A program made the position numbers and the translations under genes. A stretch of 55,530 nt of DNA from Bacillota bacterium (GTDB lineage Bacteria; Bacillota; Clostridia; SK-Y3). Positions 46,515-55,258 of the stretch are shown here, in pieces (the stretch's first letter is position 1; every line of letters begins with the position of its first letter). The notes beneath the pieces were generated by a model, which saw only the letters and a list, made by a program, of their open reading frames with translations, did no database searches and had not been told where the DNA came from. The stretch lies in the NCBI GenBank assembly GCA_022360955.1, contig JAKSBV010000340.1, forward strand, positions 1-55,530, given 5' to 3'.

Positions 46515-47837
46515 CTAAGAAAGCAGCTTTTCGATGCGCCCGGCAAATCTGGGAGTCGTCCAATATTTTAGAACCCGCTTTATGTTTGTTAACAAACCAT
46601 AGTAGAGGGTATGGGAATAATGCCGGATCAAATCTTTGAACTGCATATCCGCACATTCACAATAGGTAAGATTATTATAAATAAACTGGTAAAGCCGCAC
46701 TATATTTTTAATATAATCGGTGGAAGTCTCATAAACCGCAGGGTATTTAGTCATAAATTTATTGTTTAATGCAACCATTGTTTGTTTGGTATAAAGTATT
46801 TCAAAGGTACTGCATTGCAGATCAATTAATGGGATTAATCGACCTTTTGAACCTCTCTTAAAAATAAGATTCTCTTCAATCGTTGCTATATCGGTAATTC
46901 CTTTTTCCACTTTATTATAAATAATCGATACGGTATTTTGCGTGTCTACCCCCGATTGATGCAATTTCCAAAGAATATGATGTGCATCGCCCGTCTTAGT
47001 AAGCATGCAATCATGGACAATGATAATTTTACCACAGAGTCTAAAAATATCTATGGACTCCTTTAGGATATGTCTGTCTGCATTGATGAATACAAAATCA
47101 TAGTATTTGCCGAGCATAGCAATTATTTTGCACAGGGAAGCAGTCTCAGCATGCTGAGAGGTCATAGCGTGAGTGTAGTTATATAAAACGATGGACTCAT
47201 GGTCTTCGGATTCTGCGGAAAGATAAGGCGGCAAAACAGTGCTATGATCTATACAACTACCGGATATCTTAATACTGCGGGGAAAATAATTCATTAGTTT
47301 TTGTGCTCCGGTGAGATCAAGCAACGCAACCCGTTGTTTTTTGTTTTGGAATAGTTCACTGACGGACGAAATAATAGCGCTTTTTCCCGTATTGCCGGGT
47401 CCGATAAAGCAGGTTACATTTTCAAGCGGCGACGAGATGGCGTTTTTGATATCCGTTTCCGTGTGAGAATCCAATATTTCAAGTTCGATTAAATGGTTGG
47501 CTTCAAGCTTTCTTAACATCTTCATACTTGGTGCGGTACCGGGCTTGTCGAAAGAAGAAAGCGCTAAAATTTTTACATGCAGCCGGCAGTCAAATAGCAT
47601 TAATTTATTAAACAGTTTGACAATGATATTATAAATGTCCTGATTGTTAAAGTCTATAATAATTTCATAGTGATTTGTTACCGGTATATTCTTTACTGTT
47701 TCTTCATGAAGACATTGACATATGGAAAATGCTTCTGATCCTGCATCGGATAAAAAGCGCCGGTAAAAAGCAAGTGAAGGTTTACTTGTACTTATTAAAC
47801 ATTTTTGTGTTATTCGTAGGCCTGATATGGGGGTCAT
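46515..47837 (-). CDS. P-loop ATPase, MinD/ParA-like, of unknown role
   Basis: 440 aa. The N-terminal 140 residues form a separate domain with an alpha/beta pattern (YEIIIDFNNQDIYNIIVKLF, ALSSFDKPG). A P-loop follows at 146-153 (CFIGPGNTGKSAIISSV), then RVALLDLTG, which fits the A' loop of SIMIBI ATPases, and FVFINADRH as a Walker B-like strand. The Walker A is GxGNTGKS rather than the KGGxGKT of ParA, so the signature lysine of true ParA/MinD proteins is absent. No membrane helix is evident. The start at 47837 follows AGGTG at 9 nt; GTG 47849 is an alternative. It is divergent from the actin-like operon. Confidence 0.75.
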   Translation of the reverse strand: MTPISGLRITQKCLISTSKPSLAFYRRFLSDAGSEAFSICQCLHEETVKNIPVTNHYEIIIDFNNQDIYNIIVKLFNKLMLFDCRLHVKILALSSFDKPGTAPSMKMLRKLEANHLIELEILDSHTETDIKNAISSPLENVTCFIGPGNTGKSAIISSVSELFQNKKQRVALLDLTGAQKLMNYFPRSIKISGSCIDHSTVLPPYLSAESEDHESIVLYNYTHAMTSQHAETASLCKIIAMLGKYYDFVFINADRHILKESIDIFRLCGKIIIVHDCMLTKTGDAHHILWKLHQSGVDTQNTVSIIYNKVEKGITDIATIEENLIFKRGSKGRLIPLIDLQCSTFEILYTKQTMVALNNKFMTKYPAVYETSTDYIKNIVRLYQFIYNNLTYCECADMQFKDLIRHYSHTLYYGLLTNIKRVLKYWTTPRFAGRIEKLLS

Positions 47838-47876
47838 TTTATAATGCACCTACCTTAATAAGTATTCTATACTTTG

Positions 47877-47905
47877 ATCATAACATGGGACACAAGCTTT
47901 TGCAA
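47877..47905 (-). promoter_or_regulatory. Putative promoter of the P-loop ATPase gene
   Basis: Leftward TTGCAA (47905-47900) and TATGAT (47882-47877) with 17-bp spacing. Confidence 0.5.
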
Positions 47906-48040
47906 TTTGAACCCCAAAAATGAATCGATATATCTAGGAACATACAAATCTTATAATTCTGCGGCACTAAGACCACAGCCCTATTTTTATAGTATTCTCG
48001 TATGGATTTATATTTTATGACTTTTATTTTTTGCTAGATA

Positions 48041-48070
48041 TTGATAAAATAGTATAGAAAAATGTTATAC
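48041..48070 (+). promoter_or_regulatory. Putative promoter of the actin-like operon
   Basis: TTGATA (48041) and TTATAC (48065) with 18-bp spacing, 75 bp before the ATG. A moderate match. Confidence 0.5.
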
Positions 48071-48144
48071 AAAAGGATAATGTCCTGCTCAATTCAATTT
48101 TAAATCTATACACGGCATATATAACAATATAAGGGGGATTATAT

Positions 48145-49284
48145 ATGGATTCTGGTCTGAGGGTTTATGTGGACGGCGGTAACCGGCTGACTAAAGTAAT
48201 GCAGGAACTAAAGAAGCCTTTCAGCTTTCCTACGGTTATTTCACAAGCTGAGGTGGATCTGAATTATGGTTTGAATTTTGACCTTAACCTATGGGATATG
48301 GACGATAGCCCTGAAAGGATTAATGCTGACGCTATGTTGGTTGAAATAATCAGAGAGGGCCAGTCACTGGGCAAAAAACTGGTGGGTCAGGCAGCAGAAG
48401 AGAAAGGTCTTCTGATCCGGGATAGAAACCGCTATGTAAAAAAAGCAGGGGATGAAGTGATCGCTTTCTCCATGCTAACGGGGATTGCTTATAATTTGTA
48501 TAAGTATAACCATGATGATCAGGATTTGGATATAACCGTCAATCAGCCGTTAATCGAATATGCCATAGACCGAAAAGCGTCTATCGCCAAGTATGAGGCT
48601 AATCTAAAAGGCAATTTTCGTGTACTGTTTTATAACATATACAATACGTCAGAGGTTATCTCCACCATAAGTTTTAGAATTCGAAAGATTGTCTTTTGTC
48701 CGGAAGCCATAGCGGCCTTCTATTCTTATGCGATAGATGAATATGGTAAGATTAAGGAAGAATGCAGAGATGACAAAAAAACCATTGTTTGGGATATTGG
48801 GTCGGGCCAAATCAATGTGGCAGCCTTTGAAGGTATAAAAGTCATAGGGGTGAATACCTTTGAAAAAGGCATGATGGATTGCTATGAAAAGATTTCTTTG
48901 ATGATTTATAATAATTATAGGAATGAGCTTAATCGCAAGCCCTTTACCTATGAGATTGACAATATGGTGAGATACCATCAAAATATACTCAAGGCTAAAA
49001 AAGGCATTGGTATTGATACCAATGAAATTGTAAAAGATGTGTTTGATACCTTTGCCTATGAATTAAGCAAAGATATACGAGAGTTTGCAAAGGCTAAATC
49101 TTTCAGTCATAGTAATGACATCATTTTCTGCGGCGGCGGAAGCGCGATTTTGTTTGAGAACTTGGAAGAATATCTTGGCAGCGATTTTGTTTGCTCAAAG
49201 AGCAATATGGGGGAATTTAATAACGTAATAGGCAGTATGTATTATAGAATGTATAAAGATAATCTTGAGAAGGACGAAGAGTAG
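48145..49284 (+). CDS. ParM/Alp-type actin-like protein
   Basis: 379-aa protein with the actin-fold ATP motifs. Phosphate 1 is YVDGGNRLTK (Asp10 to Lys17), phosphate 2 is WDIGSGQINVAAF (Asp217) and the adenosine motif is FCGGGSAILF (328-337). Length and motif spacing fit ParM/StbA and Alp filaments, which segregate plasmids by polymerisation. Here the gene is within 50 kb of oriC, and I see no plasmid replication gene or obvious centromere repeats. AAGGGGG lies before the ATG at 48145. The next gene begins at the base after its stop, so they form one operon. Confidence 0.85.
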   Translation: MDSGLRVYVDGGNRLTKVMQELKKPFSFPTVISQAEVDLNYGLNFDLNLWDMDDSPERINADAMLVEIIREGQSLGKKLVGQAAEEKGLLIRDRNRYVKKAGDEVIAFSMLTGIAYNLYKYNHDDQDLDITVNQPLIEYAIDRKASIAKYEANLKGNFRVLFYNIYNTSEVISTISFRIRKIVFCPEAIAAFYSYAIDEYGKIKEECRDDKKTIVWDIGSGQINVAAFEGIKVIGVNTFEKGMMDCYEKISLMIYNNYRNELNRKPFTYEIDNMVRYHQNILKAKKGIGIDTNEIVKDVFDTFAYELSKDIREFAKAKSFSHSNDIIFCGGGSAILFENLEEYLGSDFVCSKSNMGEFNNVIGSMYYRMYKDNLEKDEE

Positions 49285-50094
49285 GTGGAGAAAGTGGTTT
49301 TTGATTTATCAAAAGAATATCCTATTATTGCCGTTGATGAAGCAAAAATGCTGGGATATATGCAAGGGGTTGTTATACAGGACGACCGCTTAATCGGTGT
49401 TCTGTGTGTGATAAAAGAAGAATATCTGCTTAACCCTTGTATAGCCGACAATGCTGCGGAAAAATATATTCAAATACCTGTTGAAAATGTTGCGATGGGT
49501 CCAAATGCGATGATGCTTAAAAAGCTTTCTATGGCCAATACATTGTTTACACATGGGCGGGCTATTTATAGAGGAATGCCTATGTATACCTGTGAGGGCC
49601 AATATATCGGAAAGGTAACGGCTATTGATATAAAGAACGGCTATTTTATAGACGGTCTTCATACCGAAGAGGATTATATTAAGGCAAGTCGTATTGCCCA
49701 AATAGGCAATGTCATTATAATTGATGCAGATTGTGAACAAAAAGAGCATAACACATTTGTAGAAAATGATGAAAGCCCGACGGAGGTACGGGTGAAAAAA
49801 GACGGCAACGTTAAGGAACAGCAGAGGGAGAACCGTGAGTATACGGCAGAAATCCATGATATAGAAGCCGCAGATGTCGGTAAACTGATGGAACCTGTTG
49901 AGGCAGAGTCGGAGGATAGCATATTGAGGATCATCGACTCCAGATATAAATATTTACTTGGCAAGAAGCTGGTTAACGCGATTACGATAGCAGGTCAATC
50001 TTATCCTGACGGCACTACTATTAATATAGAATTGATGGAAGCTTCCATAAAAAACAATTGTATTTTAAGCGTGATCATGAATGCCGAGGATTAA
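49285..50094 (+). CDS. PRC-barrel-like protein co-encoded with the actin homologue
   Basis: 269 aa. Two PRC-barrel-like parts: RLIGVLCVIKEEY with YIQIPVENVAMGPNAM (about 32-80), and RGMPMYTCEGQYIGKVTAID with GYFIDGLH (about 95-130). A charged linker (about 155-205) separates a C-terminal segment, SRYKYLLGKKLVNAITIAGQ to the end. Such barrels act in protein-protein contacts (RimM, photosynthetic reaction centre H subunit). The start is GTG 49285, directly after the previous stop; GTG 49294 is also possible. Actin filament adaptor is an inference from the tight coupling. Confidence 0.75.
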   Translation: MEKVVFDLSKEYPIIAVDEAKMLGYMQGVVIQDDRLIGVLCVIKEEYLLNPCIADNAAEKYIQIPVENVAMGPNAMMLKKLSMANTLFTHGRAIYRGMPMYTCEGQYIGKVTAIDIKNGYFIDGLHTEEDYIKASRIAQIGNVIIIDADCEQKEHNTFVENDESPTEVRVKKDGNVKEQQRENREYTAEIHDIEAADVGKLMEPVEAESEDSILRIIDSRYKYLLGKKLVNAITIAGQSYPDGTTINIELMEASIKNNCILSVIMNAED

Positions 50095-50131
50095 AACCGG
50101 CTGACGCACGAATGACAAACAACTTGAATAA

Positions 50132-50171
50132 GACCGCAAATTACTTTGTAAAAAGTAGTTTGCGGTTTTTT
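50132..50171 (+). terminator. Terminator of the actin-PRC operon
   Basis: ACCGCAAATTACTTT pairs with AAAGTAGTTTGCGGT (one mismatch) and is followed by TTTTT. Confidence 0.9.
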
Positions 50172-50284
50172 ATGATAGCAGCCATGCCTGTCTTTTTATC
50201 TAAAGGAGCCGTTGCCTTCAAAAACCGTTCATCATTTTTTTTCTGTTTCATATAATTTTATGAAAGGATTTTGGAGGCGATACA

Positions 50285-51451
50285 ATGATGCTGTTTATAA
50301 TTGTTAAAAAAAGTACATTGGTTTATGTCACGATAGGGATAATCTTGCTTTGTGCGTTAGCAGCAGCGGCATATCACTATATAGATGATGTATCGGAGGC
50401 ATTTTCCAGGGATGAAATACTGTCGGTTATTCAGCAAATGTTTGACATTCGAAATAAGGCAATACTGGAAAAAGATAGTGAAGTTTTAAAGTCGCTATAT
50501 GATACAAAGAAAAGATATGGTATGTGGGCTTATGAACATGAAGTAAAAAAAATGAAATACCTGCATCAGTGGTCTGAGAAGCAAGGTATACGATTTACCC
50601 ATATTCATTCCGATATAACCATCAGATATATCAAAGAAAAAGGCGCCGGGATTACAGCTAATCTCATTGTTTCCACAACATATCGATATCAATATAAAAA
50701 TGAAACGTATGGAGCAAATGATTTTAGAATCGGCACATACCATTCTATAGATTTAGTTCCGAAAAGCGGCAAGACGCTGGAAAAGCACCATCAAATAAAT
50801 GAAGAAGTGCTTTTGAAACAAGAGGAATGGATAATTGTAAAGGAATGGTATAAGGACCCGTTTGCCGATTCCCTGCATTTGGATAGTATTAAATCGGAAG
50901 ACATAAAAACACATATTCTATCCCGCGGACCTAGAGATTTTTCAGAAATAAGTGTGAGAAGAATGGCAGCGGTAGAATATGCAGATCAATACTGTGGAGC
51001 GGCTAATGATAGACAAACCGGATATCAATATAATAAAAAATATAAAGATTATAATCCTCTTGGCGGAGATTGTGCCAACTTCGCTTCACAAATTCTGTTT
51101 GAAGGAGGAAAGTTTAAAAAGACACGTCAATGGAATTATGTTAAAGATGGGAGTAAGGCCTGGGTCAATGCCCATGCCTTTAAGAGTTATATGCTTTACA
51201 GCGGCAGGGCTTCTAAAATCGCTTACGGAACCTACAACAAGGTTTACAAAGCTTCTTACCAATTGCTGCCCGGTGATTTTATTGCTTACGAAAAAAAGGG
51301 CAAGGTTACCCATATCTCTGTCGTAACCGGGGCGGACTCCAAAGGCTATGCATTAGTTAATTGTCACAACGTTGACCGCTATAGGGTTCCCTGGGATCTT
51401 GGATGGAGTGACAAGGGCATAAAATTTTGGCTGGTACGTGTGCATTATTAG
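50285..51451 (+). CDS. Membrane-anchored amidase-domain protein (Amidase_6 type)
   Basis: 388 aa. One N-terminal membrane helix (about 10-30), an extracytoplasmic middle domain (about 40-210), and a C-terminal Cys/His hydrolase domain. The latter begins MAAVEYADQYCG and has NPLGGDCANFASQILFEGG with the presumed catalytic Cys and THISVVTG with the His. This fits the putative amidase domain found in Clostridial and Bacillus wall proteins. ATG at 50285 follows GGAGGCG. It likely acts on cell-wall peptides outside the membrane. Confidence 0.88.
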   Translation: MMLFIIVKKSTLVYVTIGIILLCALAAAAYHYIDDVSEAFSRDEILSVIQQMFDIRNKAILEKDSEVLKSLYDTKKRYGMWAYEHEVKKMKYLHQWSEKQGIRFTHIHSDITIRYIKEKGAGITANLIVSTTYRYQYKNETYGANDFRIGTYHSIDLVPKSGKTLEKHHQINEEVLLKQEEWIIVKEWYKDPFADSLHLDSIKSEDIKTHILSRGPRDFSEISVRRMAAVEYADQYCGAANDRQTGYQYNKKYKDYNPLGGDCANFASQILFEGGKFKKTRQWNYVKDGSKAWVNAHAFKSYMLYSGRASKIAYGTYNKVYKASYQLLPGDFIAYEKKGKVTHISVVTGADSKGYALVNCHNVDRYRVPWDLGWSDKGIKFWLVRVHY

Positions 51452-51459
51452 CTCAGTAT

Positions 51460-51515
51460 GCTCAACCCTCAACTATGTGTAATCGTGCTTTGGAATCATT
51501 TTCTTCTGCTTAAAC
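51460..51515. repeat. Truncated remnant of the dispersed repeat
   Basis: GCTCAACCCTCAACTA and TTGGAATCATTTTCTTCTGC match, in inverse order, GTTGAGGGTTGAG and GAAGAAAATGATTCCAA of the element at 21011. It lies right after the amidase stop. Confidence 0.5.
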
Positions 51516-51639
51516 GGATATATCCGGAGAATCGTCCTGATTTGACAGGTATGAACGGATAACATAAGAGAAGATAACCTGTTTTCCGGTTGACTGTAAG
51601 AGGTCTTTTGCAGTTCCCTTTGAATCTATATCTTGTGGA

Positions 51640-51730
51640 CGGGCAGTTGTTAACAACAAATCAACAAATTATCCACAGAGTTATCCACAGGCTGTGAGTA
51701 AGTATTGCCATTGGTTAACAAATGCTGCCA
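51640..51730. promoter_or_regulatory. DnaA-box cluster away from oriC
   Basis: Two perfect TTATCCACA boxes at 51669-51677 and 51681-51689 lie 12 bp apart, with TTGTGGAC upstream at about 51634 and TGTGAGTAAGT just downstream. The block TTATCCACAGGCTGTGAGTA (51681-51700) corresponds to TTATCCACAAGTTGTGAGTA in oriC (11397-11416), with only three differences in 20 bp. It lies 40 kb to the right of oriC, between the amidase gene and metY. A DnaA-titrating site or remnant origin is possible. Confidence 0.7.
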
Positions 51731-51780
51731 AATACATAAAATCTGATTTGTTTTATCCGCTTGTCAAAATGCATGCCCCT

Positions 51781-51815
51781 GTGTAAATAGTATTTTAAGT
51801 TTAAAGTTGGGTATC
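51781..51815. repeat. Right-end fragment of the small hairpin element
   Basis: GTGTAAATAGTATTTTAAGT then TTAAAGTTGGGTATC matches the right ends of copies B, C and D. The left end is not present. Confidence 0.5.
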
Positions 51816-51921
51816 GTTATTGACACAATCACAAAAAGGACATAAAATATTTGAAAAGAACAATATTGAGAAAAAACAAGGTGATGAAGAATAAGTGTAG
51901 TACGGTGAGGGAGGAAATGGT

Positions 51922-53199
51922 ATGAGCCAAAACTGGAAAATTGAGACGAAAGCGGTTCAGGGGACATATTCGCCAAAAAATTCCGAAACAAGGGTTGTCC
52001 CAATCTATCAGAGCACGACCTATAAATATGACACATCGGAGCAGGTGGCAAAGCTTTTTGATTTGGAAGCCGAAGGGCATATGTATACAAGAATCAGCAA
52101 TCCTACGATAGCTGAATTTGAAGAAAAGATGAGCCTTCTGGAAGGGGGCGCAGGGGCAATGGCCACATCGTCAGGGCAGGCCGCAACAGCCCTTGCGATA
52201 TTAAATATTTGCGGTGCCGGACAACATATTGTTGCAGCCAGCACGATATATGGAGGAACCTTTAGCCTTCTTTCCAATACGTTGAAGAAAATAGGGATAG
52301 AAATATCTTTTGTAAATCCGGATGCGGAACCGGAAGAAATTAAAGGCCTTTTCCGCCCGGAAACAAAGGCTTTATTTGCTGAAACAATCGGAAATCCGGG
52401 GCTTAATGTGCTGGATTTTGAGAAATTTTCTACTATTGCAAAAGAAATGGACGTCCCCTTAATCATCGATAATACCTTTGCCACGCCCTATCTCTGCACC
52501 CCCCTTCGGCATGGTGCAAATATTGTTATTCACTCTGCAAGCAAGTATATTGACGGGCACGCAATAAGTGTAGGCGGTGTTATTGTAGACGGCGGCAACT
52601 ATAATTGGAATAATGGCAAATATCCGGACCTGACTGAGCCCGATCCGAGTTATCATGGGGTTAAATATGTTGAGCGGTTCAAGGAACAGGCGTATATTGT
52701 CAAATGCCGTGTGCAATTGCTAAGAGATTTTGGTTCAACCATGAGTCCGTTTAATGCATTTTTATCGCATTTGGGCCTGGAGACCCTGCATGTGAGAATG
52801 GACAGGCATTGTGAAAATGCTTTAAAGCTTGCACAATATCTTGAGCAGCATCCAAAGGTAAATTGGGTGAGTTATCCCGGGCTGCCAAGTCACCCGAGCT
52901 ATGCACTGATATCAAAATATCTGCCCAAAGGATGCAGCGGCGTATTAACTTTTGGGATCAAGGGAGGCTTAGAAGCGGGTATCCGTTTTATCGATCATGT
53001 GAAATTAACGGCTTTGGTGGTTCATGTCGCTGATGTAAGAACATGCGTACTGCATCCTGCCAGTACGACCCACAGACAGCTGACGGAAGAACAGCAAGTC
53101 ACCTCAGGTGTTACCCCGGATTTAGTCAGAGTCTCGGTAGGGATTGAAAATATTGAGGATATTATAGCAGATTTTGAACAGGCGTTAGATCATTGCTAA
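51922..53199 (+). CDS. metY: O-acetylhomoserine sulfhydrylase (MetY-type PLP enzyme)
   Basis: 425-aa Cys/Met-metabolism PLP enzyme. The PLP-lysine region is VIHSASKYIDGHAISVGGVI, and the N-terminal YTRISNPTIAEFEEKMSLLE and VRVSVGIENIEDIIADFEQA motifs are present. At this length and with the inserted 'NYNWNNGKYPDLTEPDPSYH' segment it fits O-acetylhomoserine aminocarboxypropyltransferase, which makes homocysteine from O-acetylhomoserine and sulfide, rather than a cystathionine lyase. ATG at 51922 follows GAGGGAGG. No S-box is seen. Its product would feed the methyltransferase fusion at 27390. Confidence 0.92.
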   Translation: MSQNWKIETKAVQGTYSPKNSETRVVPIYQSTTYKYDTSEQVAKLFDLEAEGHMYTRISNPTIAEFEEKMSLLEGGAGAMATSSGQAATALAILNICGAGQHIVAASTIYGGTFSLLSNTLKKIGIEISFVNPDAEPEEIKGLFRPETKALFAETIGNPGLNVLDFEKFSTIAKEMDVPLIIDNTFATPYLCTPLRHGANIVIHSASKYIDGHAISVGGVIVDGGNYNWNNGKYPDLTEPDPSYHGVKYVERFKEQAYIVKCRVQLLRDFGSTMSPFNAFLSHLGLETLHVRMDRHCENALKLAQYLEQHPKVNWVSYPGLPSHPSYALISKYLPKGCSGVLTFGIKGGLEAGIRFIDHVKLTALVVHVADVRTCVLHPASTTHRQLTEEQQVTSGVTPDLVRVSVGIENIEDIIADFEQALDHC

Positions 53200-53218
53200 A
53201 GCAATGCCCTGAGCATAT

Positions 53219-53264
53219 AAAGCCGGCCCATGCGAAACAATAATGTGCATGGGCCGGCTTTTTT
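53219..53264 (+). terminator. Terminator of metY
   Basis: AAAGCCGGCCCATGC pairs perfectly with GCATGGGCCGGCTTT and is followed by TTT. Very strong. Confidence 0.93.
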
Positions 53265-53287
53265 ATATGCTTACAAATACCCTTGGG

Positions 53288-53475
53288 GTGCATTTAATGT
53301 AGGTGAAGAATATTATGCAAAGGTGTTGTTAATTAAGAATGAAGAGTGAAGAATTAAGAATTAGATTAGGGGAGTCATGAATGATTCTAAGATAAATAAT
53401 CAATCATAGGCTGTTAGTTCGGTATTCTCAATTCTCAACCCACAACTATTTTTTTACCCTTGGCGAATACTTGAC
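53288..53475. repeat. Diverged copy of the dispersed repeat
   Basis: Starts GCATTTAATGTAGGTGAAGA (related to the TIR at 141) and ends with CTCAATTCTCAACCCACAAC, TATTTTTTTACCCTTGGCGA. In between is a low-complexity AGAATGAAGAGTGAAGAATT stretch. It separates metY from the flavodoxin operon. Confidence 0.55.
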
Positions 53476-53573
53476 AGATGGTCTAAAAAAGGATATTATG
53501 AAGATGAAATTAACAATGTTAATAATACGAACAGTGTTAACGAACGAAAAAAAGACGGAAAGGAGATATATCT

Positions 53574-54065
53574 GTGAAGACGTTGATTGTTTACTGCTCC
53601 AAGTATGGTACAACCGGAGAATGTGCAAAGGAAATGGCAGAACATATCAAAGGGCCGGTATCGCTTAGCAACTTACAGTCCGATGAGTATCCCGGTCTTA
53701 AAGAATACGACACGGTTTTAATCGGCGGCTCTATCTATGGAGGCAATATTCAAAAGCAGATCCAAGCATTTACAACGGCGCATCAGGAGGAATTATTGCG
53801 GAAAAATGTCGGATTGTTTATCAGTTGTGCTTTTCAGGACAAAAGCGAGGCATATTTTACTGATTTCTTTCCGGATGAGATATATGAGCATGCCTTTGCA
53901 AAAGTATATGTGGGATATGGATACAATTTTGAAAAAATGGGGCTGGTATCGAAAATGCTGGTGAAAGCACTTGCCAAAGTAAAGGAAAGCCGGCTCGATA
54001 TTGAAAAGGAAAATATACGGCAGTTAGGGGAAATGGTGAATCGTTTACATGGAGAAAATGGATAA
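53574..54065 (+). CDS. Flavodoxin-domain protein
   Basis: 163-aa FMN protein of the flavodoxin_5 / HemG-like type. The N-terminal phosphate loop is YCSKYGTTGECAKEMAEHI, and the FMN-ring loop is LIGGSIYGGNIQKQIQ. A menaquinone-dependent protoporphyrinogen oxidase activity is one possibility. The start is GTG 53574 with AAAGGAG upstream. The gene overlaps the TetR gene by 17 nt, so translation is coupled. Confidence 0.88.
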   Translation: MKTLIVYCSKYGTTGECAKEMAEHIKGPVSLSNLQSDEYPGLKEYDTVLIGGSIYGGNIQKQIQAFTTAHQEELLRKNVGLFISCAFQDKSEAYFTDFFPDEIYEHAFAKVYVGYGYNFEKMGLVSKMLVKALAKVKESRLDIEKENIRQLGEMVNRLHGENG

Positions 54066-54666
54066 AAAAGAAATTCAACGGCAGCGCATGATGAAATATT
54101 TTATTGAGGCAGGTAAACAGATCATTTTAGAAGAAGGCGTAAAAAATGTCACTGTGAGGAAAGTGGCGGATCTGGCAGGGTATTCCTATGCAACCTTATA
54201 TAATTATTTTGAAGATTTAAGTGCATTATTATACCATTGTGGTGTAGGGTTTTTGGATGAATGCTGCGAATATGTAAAAAATGCGGAAAAACCTTGCGGA
54301 GATGAGAAACAAAGAGTCAAAAATTCGATTATGCATTATGCACGGTATTTTATCCAATTCCCCCAGCAGTTCCAACTGCTTTTTATAGAGAATATAGGAA
54401 GCGAACCGCCGGAAGAAATTGCTTCCGCTGTTAATCAGCCGGAGGTAGCACGAGCATTGGCAAAAATATTATGGGACTATGGGAATGAGATCGGCCTTAC
54501 GGCGGCAGAGGCAGCCATGCTGGTAGAACTCATAGGCGGATATGTTCATGGTAAACTTCTTTTCTATATCAAACGCACACAAGACAAAGAGGATGGGAAA
54601 TTTTTAGAATGTATCGGTCAGGAATTGGAGTATTTGCTTGAGGCGGTCAAAAGGAGTGATAATTAA
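54049..54666 (+). CDS. TetR-family transcriptional regulator
   Basis: 205 aa. N-terminal HTH TVRKVADLAGYSYATLYNYF and a ligand domain of the usual length. The ATG at 54049 is used, with an alternative ATG at 54058. It overlaps both neighbours in the operon and probably represses the flavodoxin and FMN-binding genes. I did not find a clear operator. Confidence 0.88.
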   Translation: MEKMDKKEIQRQRMMKYFIEAGKQIILEEGVKNVTVRKVADLAGYSYATLYNYFEDLSALLYHCGVGFLDECCEYVKNAEKPCGDEKQRVKNSIMHYARYFIQFPQQFQLLFIENIGSEPPEEIASAVNQPEVARALAKILWDYGNEIGLTAAEAAMLVELIGGYVHGKLLFYIKRTQDKEDGKFLECIGQELEYLLEAVKRSDN

Positions 54667-54667
54667 A

Positions 54668-55081
54668 GTGAGCAAAAGGTCTAAGCGATTAGTGATTTGC
54701 CTCGGCGTTGTGATCCTATTACTCATTGTGCTAGTAAGTGCGGTGATGTATAACATGCATCAAACCACAAAAGCACTTAATGAAATCGTGATTCAGTCCA
54801 CTCCGTTAAAGGATCTTTTATTACATTTACCGGACGGAGAATATATAGGGCAGTGTACGCCTTCAAAAATGGTTGGTGCTAAAGTAAAAGTCATTGTCAA
54901 AGATCATAGCATACACACCATTGACTTATTGGAGCACAATACCGGTAAGGGAAAGCCTGCGGAGATTATTCCGGACCAGGTTGTTAAAGCGCAAAGCTTG
55001 GCGATTGATGCAGTCAGTGGTGCAACAGGCAGCAGCAAGGTGATTTTGAAAGCAATAGAAAATGCACTGAAAGTGCCATAA
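54668..55081 (+). CDS. Membrane-anchored FMN-binding domain protein
   Basis: 137 aa. One membrane helix (about 8-30), then an FMN_bind domain of the RnfG/NqrC type ending DAVSGATGSSKVILKAIENA. The Thr in SGAT matches the site to which ApbE links FMN covalently. It would be an extracytoplasmic electron carrier. The start is GTG 54668 with AGGAG 11 nt upstream; a TTG 30 nt earlier is less likely. The preceding gene ends one base before it. Confidence 0.88.
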   Translation: MSKRSKRLVICLGVVILLLIVLVSAVMYNMHQTTKALNEIVIQSTPLKDLLLHLPDGEYIGQCTPSKMVGAKVKVIVKDHSIHTIDLLEHNTGKGKPAEIIPDQVVKAQSLAIDAVSGATGSSKVILKAIENALKVP

Positions 55082-55121
55082 GTCCTTCCGGTACGTATGG
55101 CACGACCAGACGCAAAAACAT

Positions 55122-55162
55122 ACGCCTTTAAGTACGTGAGAAAATGATAGTACGTAAAGGCG
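55122..55162 (+). terminator. Weak hairpin after the flavodoxin operon
   Basis: CGCCTTTA pairs with TAAAGGCG, with partial further pairing inside the loop. There is no T run. The other bases up to 55258 show no gene. Confidence 0.4.
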
Positions 55163-55258
55163 CGATTTAATGGGGAAACTTATTGAACCATACGCCAAAC
55201 CGATACGGAAAAGGCAACAGGAGAGGCAGTATTTCAATGATAGTGCCTCTTCTTATAT

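Noticed and set aside
51730-51921. Possible SAM riboswitch before metY
   Set aside because: No S-box core found; the sequence is AT-rich with a repeat fragment. The same was checked before 27390, with only 46 bp available.
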